The position numbers and the translations under genes are program-made. From Gigaspora rosea (lineage: Eukaryota; Glomeromycota; Glomeromycetes; Diversisporales; Gigasporaceae), in assembly GCA_003550325.1 (NCBI GenBank), contig QKWP01001234.1, forward strand, positions 1-64,000: 64,000 nt of DNA, written 5' to 3'. Below are positions 1 to 11,441 of this stretch, piece by piece. Numbering within the stretch: the stretch's first letter is position 1; each line of letters opens with the position of its first letter. The notes below the pieces were generated by a model that was not told the DNA's origin, did no database searches, and worked only from the letters and a program-made list of their open reading frames with translations.

Positions 1-203
1 AAAAAATTTTATCATTTGTTTTATATATAATTTGCAAATAGTATACTCTATTCTTAAATGAAACGACATGATTTAATATACAGAACGAATTATTCAACAT
101 GAATTAAAATACCAACCCGATTTGACCCGAGTTTTAAATCAGTGATCTGGGTCACCCGTTTTGACATGGGTGATCTGGTTTACTATAACCCAGTTCGGAA
201 CTC
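1..203. repeat. AT-rich flank with GACCC-type repeat remnant
   Basis: No gene is visible. Positions about 107-203 hold a short cluster of ACCCGA / GGGTCA words, the same vocabulary as the subterminal repeats of the hAT-like element at 16284-18665. It abuts the 5'-truncated LINE and may be the end of another copy of that family. No target duplication was found. Confidence 0.4.
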
Positions 204-1077
204 TACACAACCAATAACACTAATTGATTATACAAGAAAATTGTTTACAAAAATGATTACGAAAAGACTGAGCAAAATACTGGTAGAACACGAAATATTA
301 AACATAAGTAACTATATCACACTACCGAACACTTCAACAATAATTCTAATAAACACTATTACCAACATAATAGAAGATGAATATGTAAATAATAAATAGT
401 TGTAAATGTTGATACAGAACATATCAAAAGCTTATAATATAGTAAATCTTTAGCTACTAAAAATTGCTATAAAAAGAATAAAGATTCCAGAGACATTAAG
501 TAACTTAATAATCGATATTTTTATGAGAAGAGAAAATTATATTATAACAAGTTATGGGAACACCAGATGGAACAAAGTTCAAGACGAGATAGATCAAGGC
601 AAGACCATATTACTAGTACCACTACTATAGAAACTTTACTATGACTCATTGATTGCAAAGGTAGACAAAGAATACAAAGAATATGAAATAGAGACAATAG
701 TACTTGGATATAAAATAATCAAGAGTACAATATTCTCAACAATAGCATATATAGACAATACGGTATGGACAGTAAAAATAAAAGAATAACTAAAAGAGAT
801 AATAAATACTGCAATATCTTTTTACAAACTGACGAGTATTAAAGTCAATCCTGATAAATCAAAATTGTTAGCAATAAATAACCAAAAAAATCTGAAGAAA
901 ATGTTTAACAAGCAGAAAATTGTAGGGCTAAAGAAAAAAAAGTGTTGTAGAATACTGGGTTGTTGGTTTTCTATAAAGAAAGGATACAACAAATACACAA
1001 TAAGATGATACAAGAGGCTAAAAATGCAATGAATTGCCTGAGGATGGCAAAAATAACAGAGAAACAATGTATATACA
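204..1077 (+). pseudogene. LINE reverse transcriptase, decayed, first part
   Basis: Degenerate reverse-transcriptase domain of a non-LTR retrotransposon. The frame opens with PITLIDYTRKLFTKMITKRL (fingers region) and, after a stop at about 397-399, continues with SKAYNIVNL, RIKIPETLSNLIIDIF and DQGKTILLV, as expected for RT blocks in order. The catalytic box reads AYIDNT near 744-761, so the second Asp of the usual YxDD is Asn. Several in-frame stops follow. The 5' part (endonuclease and start) is missing. The reading is cut at 1077 by the hAT-like element and resumes at 4697. This is the LINE type common in glomeromycete genomes; that assignment rests on recognition of the protein, not on a search. 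Surely non-functional. Confidence 0.8.
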
Positions 1078-1502
1078 TGGTCAATTAGGGATATTAGTCG
1101 ACTCAGAGTTAGTTGACTTAGTCGACTTAGCCGACTAAGTCGATCGATTTTTCAAAAGTTGGTTTAGTTGACTAAAGACCCGATTTAGACTAACCCACCT
1201 GAAAATCGTAAATTTTTAATTAGCATTTAGAAATGCATGATATGATTTCAGTATCAAATAAAACTTGATCAAAGCACATATAGCTTAAACTTTTTATAAC
1301 AAATAATAATCATTTAAAATACGTTAATTATTCAAATTATATGTTAAAGCAGGAAGTAAATTGCATGCTNGCTATGTTGCTAGTGGTATATTAAAAAGGC
1401 TATACCGCTTGTAACACTACCAAAATTGATTTTTGAAAAGGTCTATTTCAGGTTTATTAGAGCAAATTAAATTTTTTTATAAAGAAGAGCAAATAAAATT
1501 TA

Positions 1503-1622
1503 TACAGAGAACCCTCCCTAAATGCACCCTCTTCGGACCAAGCACGGGTGTGCATTTAGGAATACAGAGAACCCCTCCCTAAATGCACTCTCTTTGGACT
1601 AAGCACGGGTGTGCATTTAGAG
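1503..1622 (+). repeat. Tandem pair of about 60-bp GTGCATTTAG repeats
   Basis: Two head-to-tail copies begin TACAGAGAACCC and contain AAATGCAC and GTGTGCATTTAG. The same words occur in reverse orientation at about 7200-7392, ending GGGTTCTCTGTA. The ends resemble Tc1/mariner-type termini with a TA target, but one copy is inside the 1086-4696 element and the other outside, so they are not the two ends of one element. Confidence 0.6.
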
Positions 1623-2032
1623 AATATCTTTATTCACGTGATAAACTCGTATTACAGTACTATATTAGTTATACTGTACAAACTTCTGTATGTACACATG
1701 CATATGTAGTCTTTTTTTAATTATAACGAAGCTTTTTATCTCTTTCATTTATTTTATTTGTTCTATTTAGTTCCACTGCTTTGTACAGTATATATATTCG
1801 AACAATTTAAAGTGTTACTGTACTTTACGTTAGGCTGATCAAAAGAGCCATTTGCAATTTCCGGTAAGAATTTTAAAAACCTTATTTTTAAGAAAGTAAT
1901 ACAGTTTATTTAAACATTTAATAAGAAATATAATTTTTACAAAAGGTACAGTATCACTAAGCTCAAATAACGGTAAGAAATAACAATTTAACATTTATAA
2001 ATTAAAATATTGCTTCAAATTTGTTTGTTTCA

Positions 2033-3598
2033 TCAAACCAACTCGTTTTGCATTAACAAATTTTTAAAACTTTCAATTTTTTTTATATACTCACCTGAAT
2101 CTTCTTGCTGGAGTAAAAATGCACGCATTACTTCTAAGCTTTTTAGTGCCTCACTTGTGCTTATGATTGCGGTTTTAACACTATCATCCGCTTCATCAGA
2201 ATCTTCATGATCAGATTCTTCAGGCCCTTTATTAAAGATTTCAATAATTTCAGCCATTATAGAGCTTTCATCAGGAATTTTGCAAACTATATCTTCTTCT
2301 GGAATAGCGAGGAAATCATCTACTTTCATTGAATTAGGTAAATTAAGATTTTCAATCGAATCTGAAAGATTCAGCAGTTCATCAGTTTCTTCGATCTCTT
2401 GACTACTTTCTGAAGAAATGATATTATTATTATTTGAAAGAATATTGGTATGAAGCCAACAATTATAGATTGTTCTTTCTTTAACTTTATTCCATGCTTT
2501 AATAACATAACGAATTTCTCGTAAAATATCCATCTTCAGATCATCCGCCTTTTTTTCACTTTCAACTTCTTCCAACATCCACTGAATATGAAAATGTCGA
2601 TAATTTCGTTTGAATGCCATAATGATCCCAGCATCCATTGGTTGAATTTTAGAGATTGTATACAGAGGTAAGAAAAGAATTTCAATATTTGGCAAATCTA
2701 GGCTATCTACCTTATGACTTGAGCAATTGTCAAGGATTAATAAAATGCGTTGACCACTATGTTTTATTGCAACTTGCAGATTAAACCAACAAAGCCACTC
2801 TTGAAAAAGAGTTATAAGCATCTATGCTTTCATATTATTATAATAAAGAATTGGTAGGTTAGAAATTTTAATATTTTTAAAGCATCGTGGCTTTGCATAT
2901 TTCCCAATTACCAAGAGATTCAGTTTATGAGAACCATCAGCATTCGCACATAGTGCGATAGAAATCCGCTCTTTGTTCTTTTTACGTCCAGTAAGGCGTT
3001 CTGTTGCTAATGAATAATCAGGTTCTAACCTGTAAAAAAGAGCTGTTTCATTCATATTGTAAATTCGATCAAGAGGATATTCAGCACATTTTTCTTGCAG
3101 TAAAGGAAGGGAGTTAATTATAACCGTATTATTAACAGATCCTGCTTCTCCATGTAACTTTTCTTTATGAATTTCATTACATTTTTTAAATTTATAGAGC
3201 CAGCCTGAAGAAAATTATAAAGTACCTTCCGGAATTCCCAAACCTTTAGATAGTTGTCTTGCCTTTTCAATCAACATAGCTTCACTTAAAACTGTACAAT
3301 GCTGATAGGTTAATATGAATTCTTTAAGGGCCAGTTCAAATCGAGGAATAGTAACAGATCTATTTCGCCTTTTATTTGGGTTATCAATTTCAGCTGTAAG
3401 TCGTTTTTCTTTTGTTTGCAAAATTCTTGTGATAGTTGACTTATGAACTTTAATACTCCATTTACTTTCAATCCATTCTACATATTTACTTCGAGTCATT
3501 TTATTTTCATTGGCAAACTGACAAAATTCAAGTTTTTGGTCATCAGTTAAGGCAATTTTAGGTGGCATAATATTTATTGAGAGGCTTTGAATAGCCAA
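2033..3598 (-). pseudogene. Tigger/pogo-type DDE transposase, nearly intact pseudogene
   Basis: A single reading frame of about 520 codons runs from 3598 (more likely start ATG at 3568, MPPKIALTDDQKL) to 2033. In order it shows a CENPB-type helix-turn-helix (TDDQKLEFCQFANENKMTRS), a second DNA-binding part (LALKEFILTYQH, EKARQLSKGLGIPEGTL, FSSGWLYKFKK), then the DDE domain: RIYNMNETALFYRL, ILLILDNCSSHK, KIQPMDAGIIMAFKRNYRHF, and an acidic tail. It is broken by only two in-frame stops (TAA at 3215-3217 after EGTL; TAG at 2822-2824 where the family has Trp after YNNMKA). The first catalytic Asp, normally NMDET, is Asn here. Frame is otherwise kept throughout, so inactivation is recent. Its own terminal repeats were not found; it lies within the hAT-like element. 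Confidence 0.88.
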
Positions 3599-3950
3599 AA
3601 AAAAAAATCGAATCTTTCCAAGTTAATTGCTAACCTGAATGATTTGTTCTTTATAATCTATTTTATATATTTTAGGAATCAAAAAAAAAGGGTCCATCTT
3701 ATTCCATTTTATCTATCCACTTCATTTAACAAACAAGATCTAAGTATTTTCATACAGTACAATTAATTTTTCTTTATGGGCATTTGATTTATTCAATTAC
3801 TAATTTCTCTTATCTTTTTTTTGTGAATTTGAAATACCTAAATTCACAGTTTTCACACACATTCCCCTTTTAGAATCATTATTTTTCTCATGCGGCAAAT
3901 AAGTAGCAAATAGTACCCTTTGTTAGTATAACCCCTACGACTTGTACCCN

Positions 3951-4005
3951 TCCGGCGGCCAGGTTGGTGGACCCTATCCTCCGAAGGTCATATCGTCCAG
4001 TTCTC
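3951..4005 (-). repeat. Fragment of the long SINE family seen at 45835-46790
   Basis: About 50 bp including GCCAGGTTGGTGGACC and a following GAAGGTC match 46432-46481 in the same orientation. It starts directly after an unresolved base at 3950, so the left edge may be an assembly join. Confidence 0.6.
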
Positions 4006-4138
4006 ATTAAAAATTTTTTTTATTAATATAAAACGAGCAATGTTTATTTACAAATATTTGGATCATAAACATTAGCGTAAGCTATCAATAAAGATCATTT
4101 ATATCTCTATGCGTGATGTTTCAAATACAAAGTTTAGA

Positions 4139-4368
4139 TAGCAGAGGTCTTTTTCGATTTTAACAGCTGTCAGGAGTGCGTCGAGTGTGACTCGGGTTTA
4201 CATGAGGAGAGCATCCTACTGCGTTAAGAATACCAAGCAAATTTTCAATTATATAATATAATTGAAAATTTTGCTTTGTATTCTCAACGCTCTTCTCATA
4301 TAAACCCGAGTCATACTCAACGCACTCCTGCACTAAACAGTTGCTAAATATCGAAAAGACTTCTGCTA
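4139..4368. repeat. Foldback MITE, 230 bp
   Basis: Almost the whole element is an imperfect palindrome centred near 4257 (ATTATATAATATAATTG). Ends read tagcagaggtctttt and, from the right, tagcagaagtctttt. Arms share GGAGTGCG and ACTCGGGTTTA. A short direct repeat gtttaga / gtttagt flanks it (about 7 bp). No coding potential. Confidence 0.7.
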
Positions 4369-4696
4369 GTTTAGTAAGAAAAACTGTTTTATAAGTAAAA
4401 AGTCTTTGAAAAATATGTAATAGTGATAATAAAAAATACTTAAATAATTTTACGATTTAAAATTTTATTATAATTTTAATTAAAGTAAATATCAACATAA
4501 ATAAAATTTGACTTTTGCTAATTATATATTTTAATGTGCTCTTTCATCAAACAAATCATACTATGTCATTTTATTAAATAAATAAATAAATAAATAAATA
4601 AAAAAGACTTCTATATTTAGCCGACTAAGCCGATTTAGCCGATTTTTATAAAATCAGCTTAGCCGGTCGATAAATTTAGATCGATTAATACCCCTA

Positions 4697-6160
4697 TGGT
4701 CAATATAGTAATACTTACAAGAATTGTATACAAAATAAAGAACATGATCTTAAATTACAGAACCTGTATTAACATAACAATGAAATATTCACAAATTTGT
4801 AAACAAAAAGAACAACTATCAAGAGGTATACCATATGCCACCTTATGGTACAATAAAATATACGAATTAAGAAGAGTAGAAGATATACAATTCCAGCAAT
4901 ACTCGGCAATTCTCTTAAGAATGTTTAATTATAGAGATTTTAGCAAATCAGCATTAATAATAAAATTACAAGATCTACAAAACGTAGTAGCAACTAATAC
5001 ATCGATACTATAACATATCCTGGATTGTTCAAAAAGAAAGAAGCAACCACGACTTTAGCAAAAATAATAATGGAATATTACAAGAGGGAATATACGTTTA
5101 TAAGAAACAAAAAGACAAAATAGCCAATTCTAACAAAAAAAATGAAGGAAATAGTATTAATGTATTGTTAAAGAACATAAAGAAAGAAAGATATCAAACA
5201 AAGAACTAAAGCAATAGGAATATTCAATATTGAACAAATCAGAAAACTGGACTATCAAAGTTGAATATAATGGGACCAACTACCACAATTGACACAATAT
5301 ACTATGAGGAAGGAAACCAGGATGGTATGAAGAACTACAAAAACAAGCTAAGAACTATATCAAAAAGGTGGAGTGGAAAACAAGACTCAACACAAACATA
5401 TACATGCAAAGCAAGTAAAGGAAAGTAGACAATATTGAGATCTGAAATAATAGGGAAGATAAAATCAATTGGCAATTCACACTTTACTATACAATATTGG
5501 AAAGAGAAAAAAGAAGAAGGAACACTAGAAAAGTGCAAGAAATGTAAGATAAGGGCTGTGTTATTAATCACATGATTGTTTTTTATTAGAGGCCTACCTC
5601 CCTCTCTTTTCTTTATTATATATATAGTCAGGTTCTTATATATAATTTCAACTTTTTTTACCTCCTCCCCCCCAAAAAATCACCTAATTTTTGTTACTCC
5701 CCTAAGCAATAACAAGAATAGCAAAAGTTGCATGGTCAAATTTCCAATAAAAGTAAAAAAATATAGTTTACAAATAGATAGTAAAAAAAGGATTAAAGCA
5801 GACATACAGATGATTAAGAATATCATCAAAACAAAGAAAAAGAGTAAACTAAAAAGTGGCAATAAGAGTAAACAACTATCAAGAATCCCAAAAATAAGAT
5901 GGCAACACAAATTAATTATAGAAGCAATTAATGGACTAAAGGCCCAAAACGAACTATTAGACATTCTAGATAAAGTGGACGATAGCAAAAAGACAAAACA
6001 TTCTGTAGCTTTAGAGATCAATAAGAAAACAACAGATAAAAAAACGGAGGTATCAGCAAAGTAGCAGACAGAAGAAACAAGAAAAAATTTACCTAGTCAG
6101 TCAAAAACTGGCCAACAACAAATAAACAAATACCTAGGAGTTAGTAAAATTAAGGGGGCC
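4697..6160 (+). pseudogene. LINE, second part with Cys knuckle, interrupted by a MITE
   Basis: Reading resumes after the hAT-like insert: an open frame 4696-5013 (KYSQICKQKEQLSRGIPYAT, KIYELRRVEDIQFQQYSAIL) continues the region downstream of the RT core, followed by broken frames. Near 5530-5745 the LINE reads KCKKCKIS, is split by a MITE at 5553-5702, and continues SNNKNSKSCMVKFPIKVKKY. Joining across the MITE gives a Cys-x2-Cys-x10-Cys arrangement. The frame then stays open to 6064 with lysine-rich sequence. No clear poly-A tail; the 3' limit near 6160 is approximate. Confidence 0.65.
5553..5702 (+). mobile_element. Harbinger-like MITE, 150 bp
   Basis: Flanked by the 3-bp direct repeat TAA (5550-5552 and 5703-5705). 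Ends GGGCTGTG and (from the right) GGGGAGTAAC, with shared TCA-TGATT words further in. A second copy lies in reverse orientation at 47185-47331, also between TAA repeats. A 3-bp TAA/TTA target with G-rich ends fits PIF/Harbinger MITEs. Insertion split a LINE codon run. Confidence 0.8.
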
Positions 6161-6589
6161 AACTTATATAATATATATAACTAATAAAATGACTTGCATG
6201 ATTTTGTATAACAATCATATAAATATATATTAAAAATATTCACAATGCTATACCAAAGAACCCTCGGCTATATTAATTGCTTGCTAATTCAAAACATATT
6301 ATTGCTACATTTTATTCCTACTGTCTGATAAGTTTATATAGAAATTAGATGTATTTTGGTATTTGCAGAAACTAAATACTACTTTTAATAATTGAAGCTA
6401 TTAAATGGTAAAATTCAGACTTTATTAAGTACGTATTTATTTTAGCAAACTATCTTATTAATATTTGCTACAAATCGCTTTAAAAGGGAATATCTATTTA
6501 GTAACTAATTTGGTATTTGGCTAAAACATGTAATAATGAATTTTTTAAAACTTTAATGCATCATTTTTTAGGTTATAAAAATATTTAGC

Positions 6590-6790
6590 CGTAAAAAACC
6601 AGCCGTAAGTATACATGGGTGTCTAAATTATTTTGTTTTCGACATAATTTAAATGGCTAAATTATTTTTAGGCAGACTAAATTGTAAATAATTTATAATG
6701 CTGAAAATAATTTAGGCAGAAAAATTATTTTAGTATGCCGAATATATTTTAGGATGTCTAAAATATTTTCGCCATTCCAAAATATTTTCG
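6590..6790. repeat. AAATATTTT/GGC cluster related to 61690-61830
   Basis: Contains GTATACATGGGTGTCTAAATT and multiple TAAATTATTTT / GGCAGA / GCCGAATAT words. The same vocabulary, reversed, flanks the foldback at 61807-62194. Reads as the end of a transposon family with subterminal repeats. Position 6986 downstream is an unresolved base. Nothing else is seen in 6160-7200. Confidence 0.5.
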
Positions 6791-7199
6791 AATGACAAAA
6801 ATTAAATATAATATTTAAACAAATTCTCATATTAAATAAATACTAGCGAGGTTTTACTGAAAATTTACATTTTAGTATATTAAAAACCTATTACCGCTGA
6901 GTCCAAAACCTATGCATGGTGGTCATGTTTTGTATTGGTATTAAAAGATTACAGATTTGAAACCATTATTCTAATTGTTATGATGNCCGGGGTATTATTT
7001 GCCACAAAATTTCTATGAACTGCAATTACTAACTTATTTTGGTTAGAGCCTTTGTTAATCAGATCATGTCTGTTTTGATATAATGAATAATGATGTAATA
7101 TTTTTCAATATTGTAAAATGTACTGACGTAGCATTATATATTAATATTACTAAAATTTAATAAAATAAATCTGCTTCACAATGAGATCATAGAGTTAGC

Positions 7200-7392
7200 G
7201 AAATTGCAAAGGTGCATTTAGGGGAGTTATATTTATATATGTAATATATAGATGGATCTAAAAAATTGTTGCACGTGCAGGTTATAGAGGGTGCATTTAG
7301 CTCTTAAGTCCCAAGCACAGGACCGGGCTCAAGAGTGCATATATGGGGGTGTGCATTTATGGAGGGTGCATTTAGGGAGGGTTCTCTGTATA
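7200..7392 (-). repeat. GTGCATTTAG repeat cluster, inverted copy of 1503-1622
   Basis: Five or so GTGCATTTA words and the terminal GGGAGGGTTCTCTGTA, which is the reverse complement of the unit start at 1503. No coding content. The stretch 7393-7720 has nothing recognisable. Confidence 0.55.
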
Positions 7393-7729
7393 TTTATATT
7401 CCTTATAATTTATCTATTCAATAAAAGTATCAAAAAATTTTAGGTTTAAGTAAAATAGGTCAAAAGCAATTTGGTGTCAAATTTTAATTTCAGGTTTTCA
7501 AGCCTGAAATAATTTCGTTCTTATATTTCAACCAGACCAGTTTGACCAAAGGCCCTTCAACTATTAACTAGCAAATTTTGGTAAACCAAAAGTTTAGCCA
7601 ATACTAAGAATCTTTTCTAAAGAGTGCTTAAGATAGTTATTGCACTGATATTTGTCTATTAAGTGTTCTTATAAAGTATTAATCAAATGCTAGTTCTTGT
7701 ATATGACTCAGTACTTAGCTATCTACAGC

Positions 7730-8590
7730 AGTGTTGTACATTTTGACTGTCCAAGGCCTTTTTTGACCTTGTCCAACTCCAAAATGTCCAAGCATCCAAG
7801 ATTGTTCAAAGCTTATACAGGCTTTAATAATTATTAAATTTGTCTAAAAAATATATGATTATATATTTTTTGAGGTGCTGAACACATTCCAGTTAAAATT
7901 AAAATAGATTGTCTTAATAAAATTTTAAGTAATTTTTACTTTATTTAATTGTTCAAGATTGTCCAAAATTGTCCAAACTACTGTTCAAAGCTGTTAATTA
8001 ATTAGTAAAATGTTAAATAAAATAGTATTTTTTTAATAATAATTTTATTAATAAAATTATACAAAATTCTATTATACTAATTAATTTTAACTTTTTGCTT
8101 TAAATAAACTTGTTTGGCACAAAAAATATATTATTTTAGTATATTTTATTTTTTATAAAGTTTGAAAAAAAATAGTTTTTGATTCAAATTATCAAAATTA
8201 AGCATTATTTATTCAAATTTTTTTTTAAAAAAAATATAATATACTTATTTGATATAGTTTTTGGTTCTGAACAAATTTACTTAATACAAGAAATTATAAT
8301 TAATTAGGAAAATTTCAAGTAATTAACATTTTTAATAATTTTATTAAAAATTATACAAAATGCTAATTATCTAAATTTTACTAATTGTTTCTTATTTTTC
8401 ATTCTAAGTAAACTAAATATACATATATATTTATTTAAAGTCAAACTAGTTTGCAAACTTTGAATCAAATTTAAACCAAACTTATACTTAAATTTGAGTC
8501 TAGTTTGAGTTTAAAATTTAGTAAAATTTAAAGTTTGAGTCTGGGTTTGAACCTAAGCCAGACCAGACCAAACTCAGACTTGGATCTAAG
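7730..8590. repeat. GTCCAA cluster and degenerate copy of the 48-kb satellite family
   Basis: 7730-7990 is rich in GTCCAA/TTGTCCAA words. 8000-8440 is a worn copy of the palindromic unit that forms the tandem array at 48450-49610 (AAATTTTACTAATTG, TAATTTTATTAA, AAGTAAACT...). 8440-8590 has GTTTGAGTC / CCAGACC words, the reverse complement of 48300-48440. So the same internal and terminal sequences occur once here and amplified at 48 kb. No gene. Confidence 0.6.
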
Positions 8591-9056
8591 AGCACTTCTA
8601 CCAACAATAAACAAACTAAAGCTATTACTCTAAATTATACAAATTATATATTTATTTATTAGACAAAAATTAAAAAAATAGATATTTGGTCTATTTTTAA
8701 ACCAAATTTAGTAAATTTACTAGTTATATTTTAATTTTACAAACCTAGATAGTAGTTGAAAAACATGGGGGTAAGTTAGTAGAAAAGAGACAAATCATTT
8801 TTAATAAATTTTTTTTAATTTTTAAATTAAAATATCTTAATAACTATTTAATCAAATTTGCTAAAATTTTTTTATTTTAATCTTGGAATTATATAGAATT
8901 AAAATAAAAAAATTTATTAAATTTATTAAGATAGTTGTTAAAATATTTAAGCTTAAAGTCATAAAAACTTTTATTTAAAAAAAATTTGTTTCTTTTCTAC
9001 TAATTTATCCTACATGTCTATATAATAGCTTAGAAATATTTATTTATAAATCACAT

Positions 9057-11165
9057 GAGTTGACTTACCCAATTTTATATATAAATTTATACAAAAAAAT
9101 CATTTAAATTAAATTTGCTTAAAAGTATATATACAAAAGTTTTTTTAAGTTTTAAATATATATATTCTTTAATTTTTAATACTGTTTTGTTTAAAATTTA
9201 GTTCTTAATTTAAAGCAGAAAGTTAAAAATCTTTACTAATATTAATGGTTTGGATTTACTGTTTTGTACTAAATTTAGTACATTTTGCAAAATGCATAAA
9301 AAATCCAAAAAATTAAAAAACTCAATTTTTTTTATATACAAAAATCTGATAAATCTTCAAAAATTGTTTAGCAAATTTTTTTTTTATATTAATAATAAAA
9401 TTATTAAGAAAAAAATTTTTTAATAACCTTAATTTTTGTGTAACAATGCTCGTACTAAGTTAAGTACATTTCCGTCTGTATTTTTATTATAAAATTACTA
9501 GTAATTTTCAAATTGTGGCTTAGCACAAAAAATTTTTTCTAAAAAAAAGAACTTTTTAGAAAAAAAATCATATAAAATCAAAAATAAGACTTAAAGTTAT
9601 CAAACTTTTTAGACATAATGCTCCATATCTAACAAATTATAAAGAGTTATTAAAATCATAATTAATAATTAAAATTAGCAGATAATCAGGTTTAAAATGT
9701 GTCATAATTTAGTACTTTGTACTAAATTTAGACGGGTAAATCCTATCCATTAATTAATGCTTTATTATGTTTTTTTAATTCAAATGAGTAATTTACCCTA
9801 TATAGCAATATAATTGGTTAAAACAACCTTTTAAAAATATAAAAAATGCTATTAAGTAAAAGCTTTTTGTGTTCTAATTAAAAGTTAAAAAGGAGGTTCT
9901 TCTAATTCTAATAGCAGTTAAATTATCAAAATTGGCTTGGTGGCTCTCAAAATACTTGGAATCAAAGAAGAAAACATAAGGATCTAAACTATTAAAATTA
10001 GAAAAACCTCTTTTTTAACTTTCAAGTAGAATACAAAAAGCCTTTACTTAATACAGTCAGACCTCTCTATAATCACAAGTTGGTCGCGCCCTATTTTGGT
10101 TATTGTATAGAGGTGTGACTATAAATAAAATACCTTTTCATGGTCACATGACCAAAGACCAATAAGTAATATATTTGCGAATATTTGAAATACTATTAAA
10201 AAATTTAAAATGTTTGATAGTAAAAAACTTTGATACAGTGGCCCAATTTGGATAAAATGACAAGTGTTTGACTCAATGAGACAATTCTAAAGAGTCTAAA
10301 ACCATCCAAATTTAGCTACAAAATGCTAAGATCATTAAGGATTTTTTATTTAGATGTTAAATTTAATCAATTCTTAAATATATGAAGTGACACAAATCCT
10401 TAACGATCACAGGAGCCTGTGATTAGATTTTAGCGATCTTAGGCTCATTAGAATTGTCTCATTGAGACGAACATTTTGGTAGTTGTTTCATCCAAATCGG
10501 ACCACTACATCAAAAGATATTTGTTGTCAAACCTTTAAGAATTTTTAATAGAATATTTTAAATAAACATGAATATAAATATTGGCCAATCAGATGTTATA
10601 ATCTATATTTAGTCAAAATTTGTGATTATAACGAGGGATTTTTATTAATAAAATTGATGTAAGATCAAAATTTTTTTGTGATAGTGATTATAGGTGATTT
10701 GTGACTATAATGAGGTTTTTTACTATGTTTTAAGTCCGTCGCACAATATTGGGTGCTTATATAGAGGTGTGACTATATAGGGTGTGACTATAGAGAGGTC
10801 AGACTGTAGCATCATTCATATTTTAAAAGGTTGTTTTAACCAATTATATTGCTATATAGGGTGAGTTACTTATTTGACTTAATCGATTAAAAAATTGATT
10901 AACTTTAGTAAAAGATCTTTAGTCTCCTGCTTCAAATTAAGAACTAAAACTTTAAAAAAAGAGTATTAAATATCAAAGAATATATATTAAAATTTAAAGA
11001 ATGTAAAAAGTTTCTATTAATTTAATAAAGATAAAAGCAAGGTCTCACCTTAACATTTAAAAAAAAAAATTTAAAGAAACTTTTATATATATAGTTTTAA
11101 ACAAATTCAATTTAAATAATTTTGTTGCATAAATTTATATATAAAATTGGATGAGTTAACTTATT
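9057..11165. repeat. Large interrupted inverted repeat around a Tigger-type MITE
   Basis: TGAGTTGACTTACCCAATTT at 9057 and its reverse complement near 11165 (both followed inward by TATATATAAATTTAT) start two matching arms. A second matching pair, CCCTATATAGCAATATAATT, lies at 9799 and in reverse near 10855. A third pair is GTTCTTAATTTAAAGCAG near 9200 against CTTCAAATTAAGAAC near 10930. Gaps between the arms differ, so the arms have been cut by later insertions. AT-rich, no ORF. Confidence 0.6.
10054..10806. mobile_element. Tigger-type foldback MITE, 753 bp
   Basis: Flanked by TA on both sides (10052-10053, 10807-10808). Ends read CAGTCAGACCTCTCTATAAT and, from the right, CAGTCTGACCTCTCTATAGT, followed by CACA. 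The TA target and CAGT start are typical of pogo/Tigger elements. Homology between the halves continues inward (CAATGAGACAATTCTAA at both sides of the centre near 10380), so the element is close to a full-length foldback. No transposase inside. Confidence 0.8.
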
Positions 11166-11441
11166 TAATCAATAAGTAATTGCACTCAGTTGGACATGTT
11201 CCTTGACTAATAGGTCTTGACTACTCAAGTAGATTAGATTGTAGATAAAATAGTTTGAGCTTTAATTTTAGTATATAATGTGGTTTATTTAATTATTTAA
11301 AATAATTTGTATATAGCTAGTTCTATAGGAGCAGCTAGTTAGGTTATTAATAAAAATAAAAGCAAGTCCTTATCTTAATACCAAAAAATTATTATATACT
11401 TATTTTTTATTTATTATATTGAATTTAATTTTATTACTTTA

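Larger units (their letters stand above)
1086..4696. mobile_element. hAT-like non-autonomous element with TAGTCGAC subterminal repeats, inserted in the LINE
   Basis: Perfect 8-bp target duplication tggtcaat at 1078-1085 and 4697-4704. Terminal inverted repeats are tagggatattagtcga (1086-1101) and, read inward from the other end, taggggtattaatcga (4696-4681). Subterminal clusters of GTCGACTTAG / GCCGACTAAG lie at both ends. Removing the insert joins two halves of the LINE. It encodes no hAT transposase; instead it contains a dead Tigger transposase (2033-3598), a SINE fragment and a foldback. Single unresolved bases stand at 1370 and 3950. An 8-bp duplication with TAG-type ends is the hallmark of the hAT superfamily. 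Confidence 0.85.

Noticed and set aside
822..1067. Minus-strand 81-codon frame
   Set aside because: Antisense shadow of the LINE reverse transcriptase.
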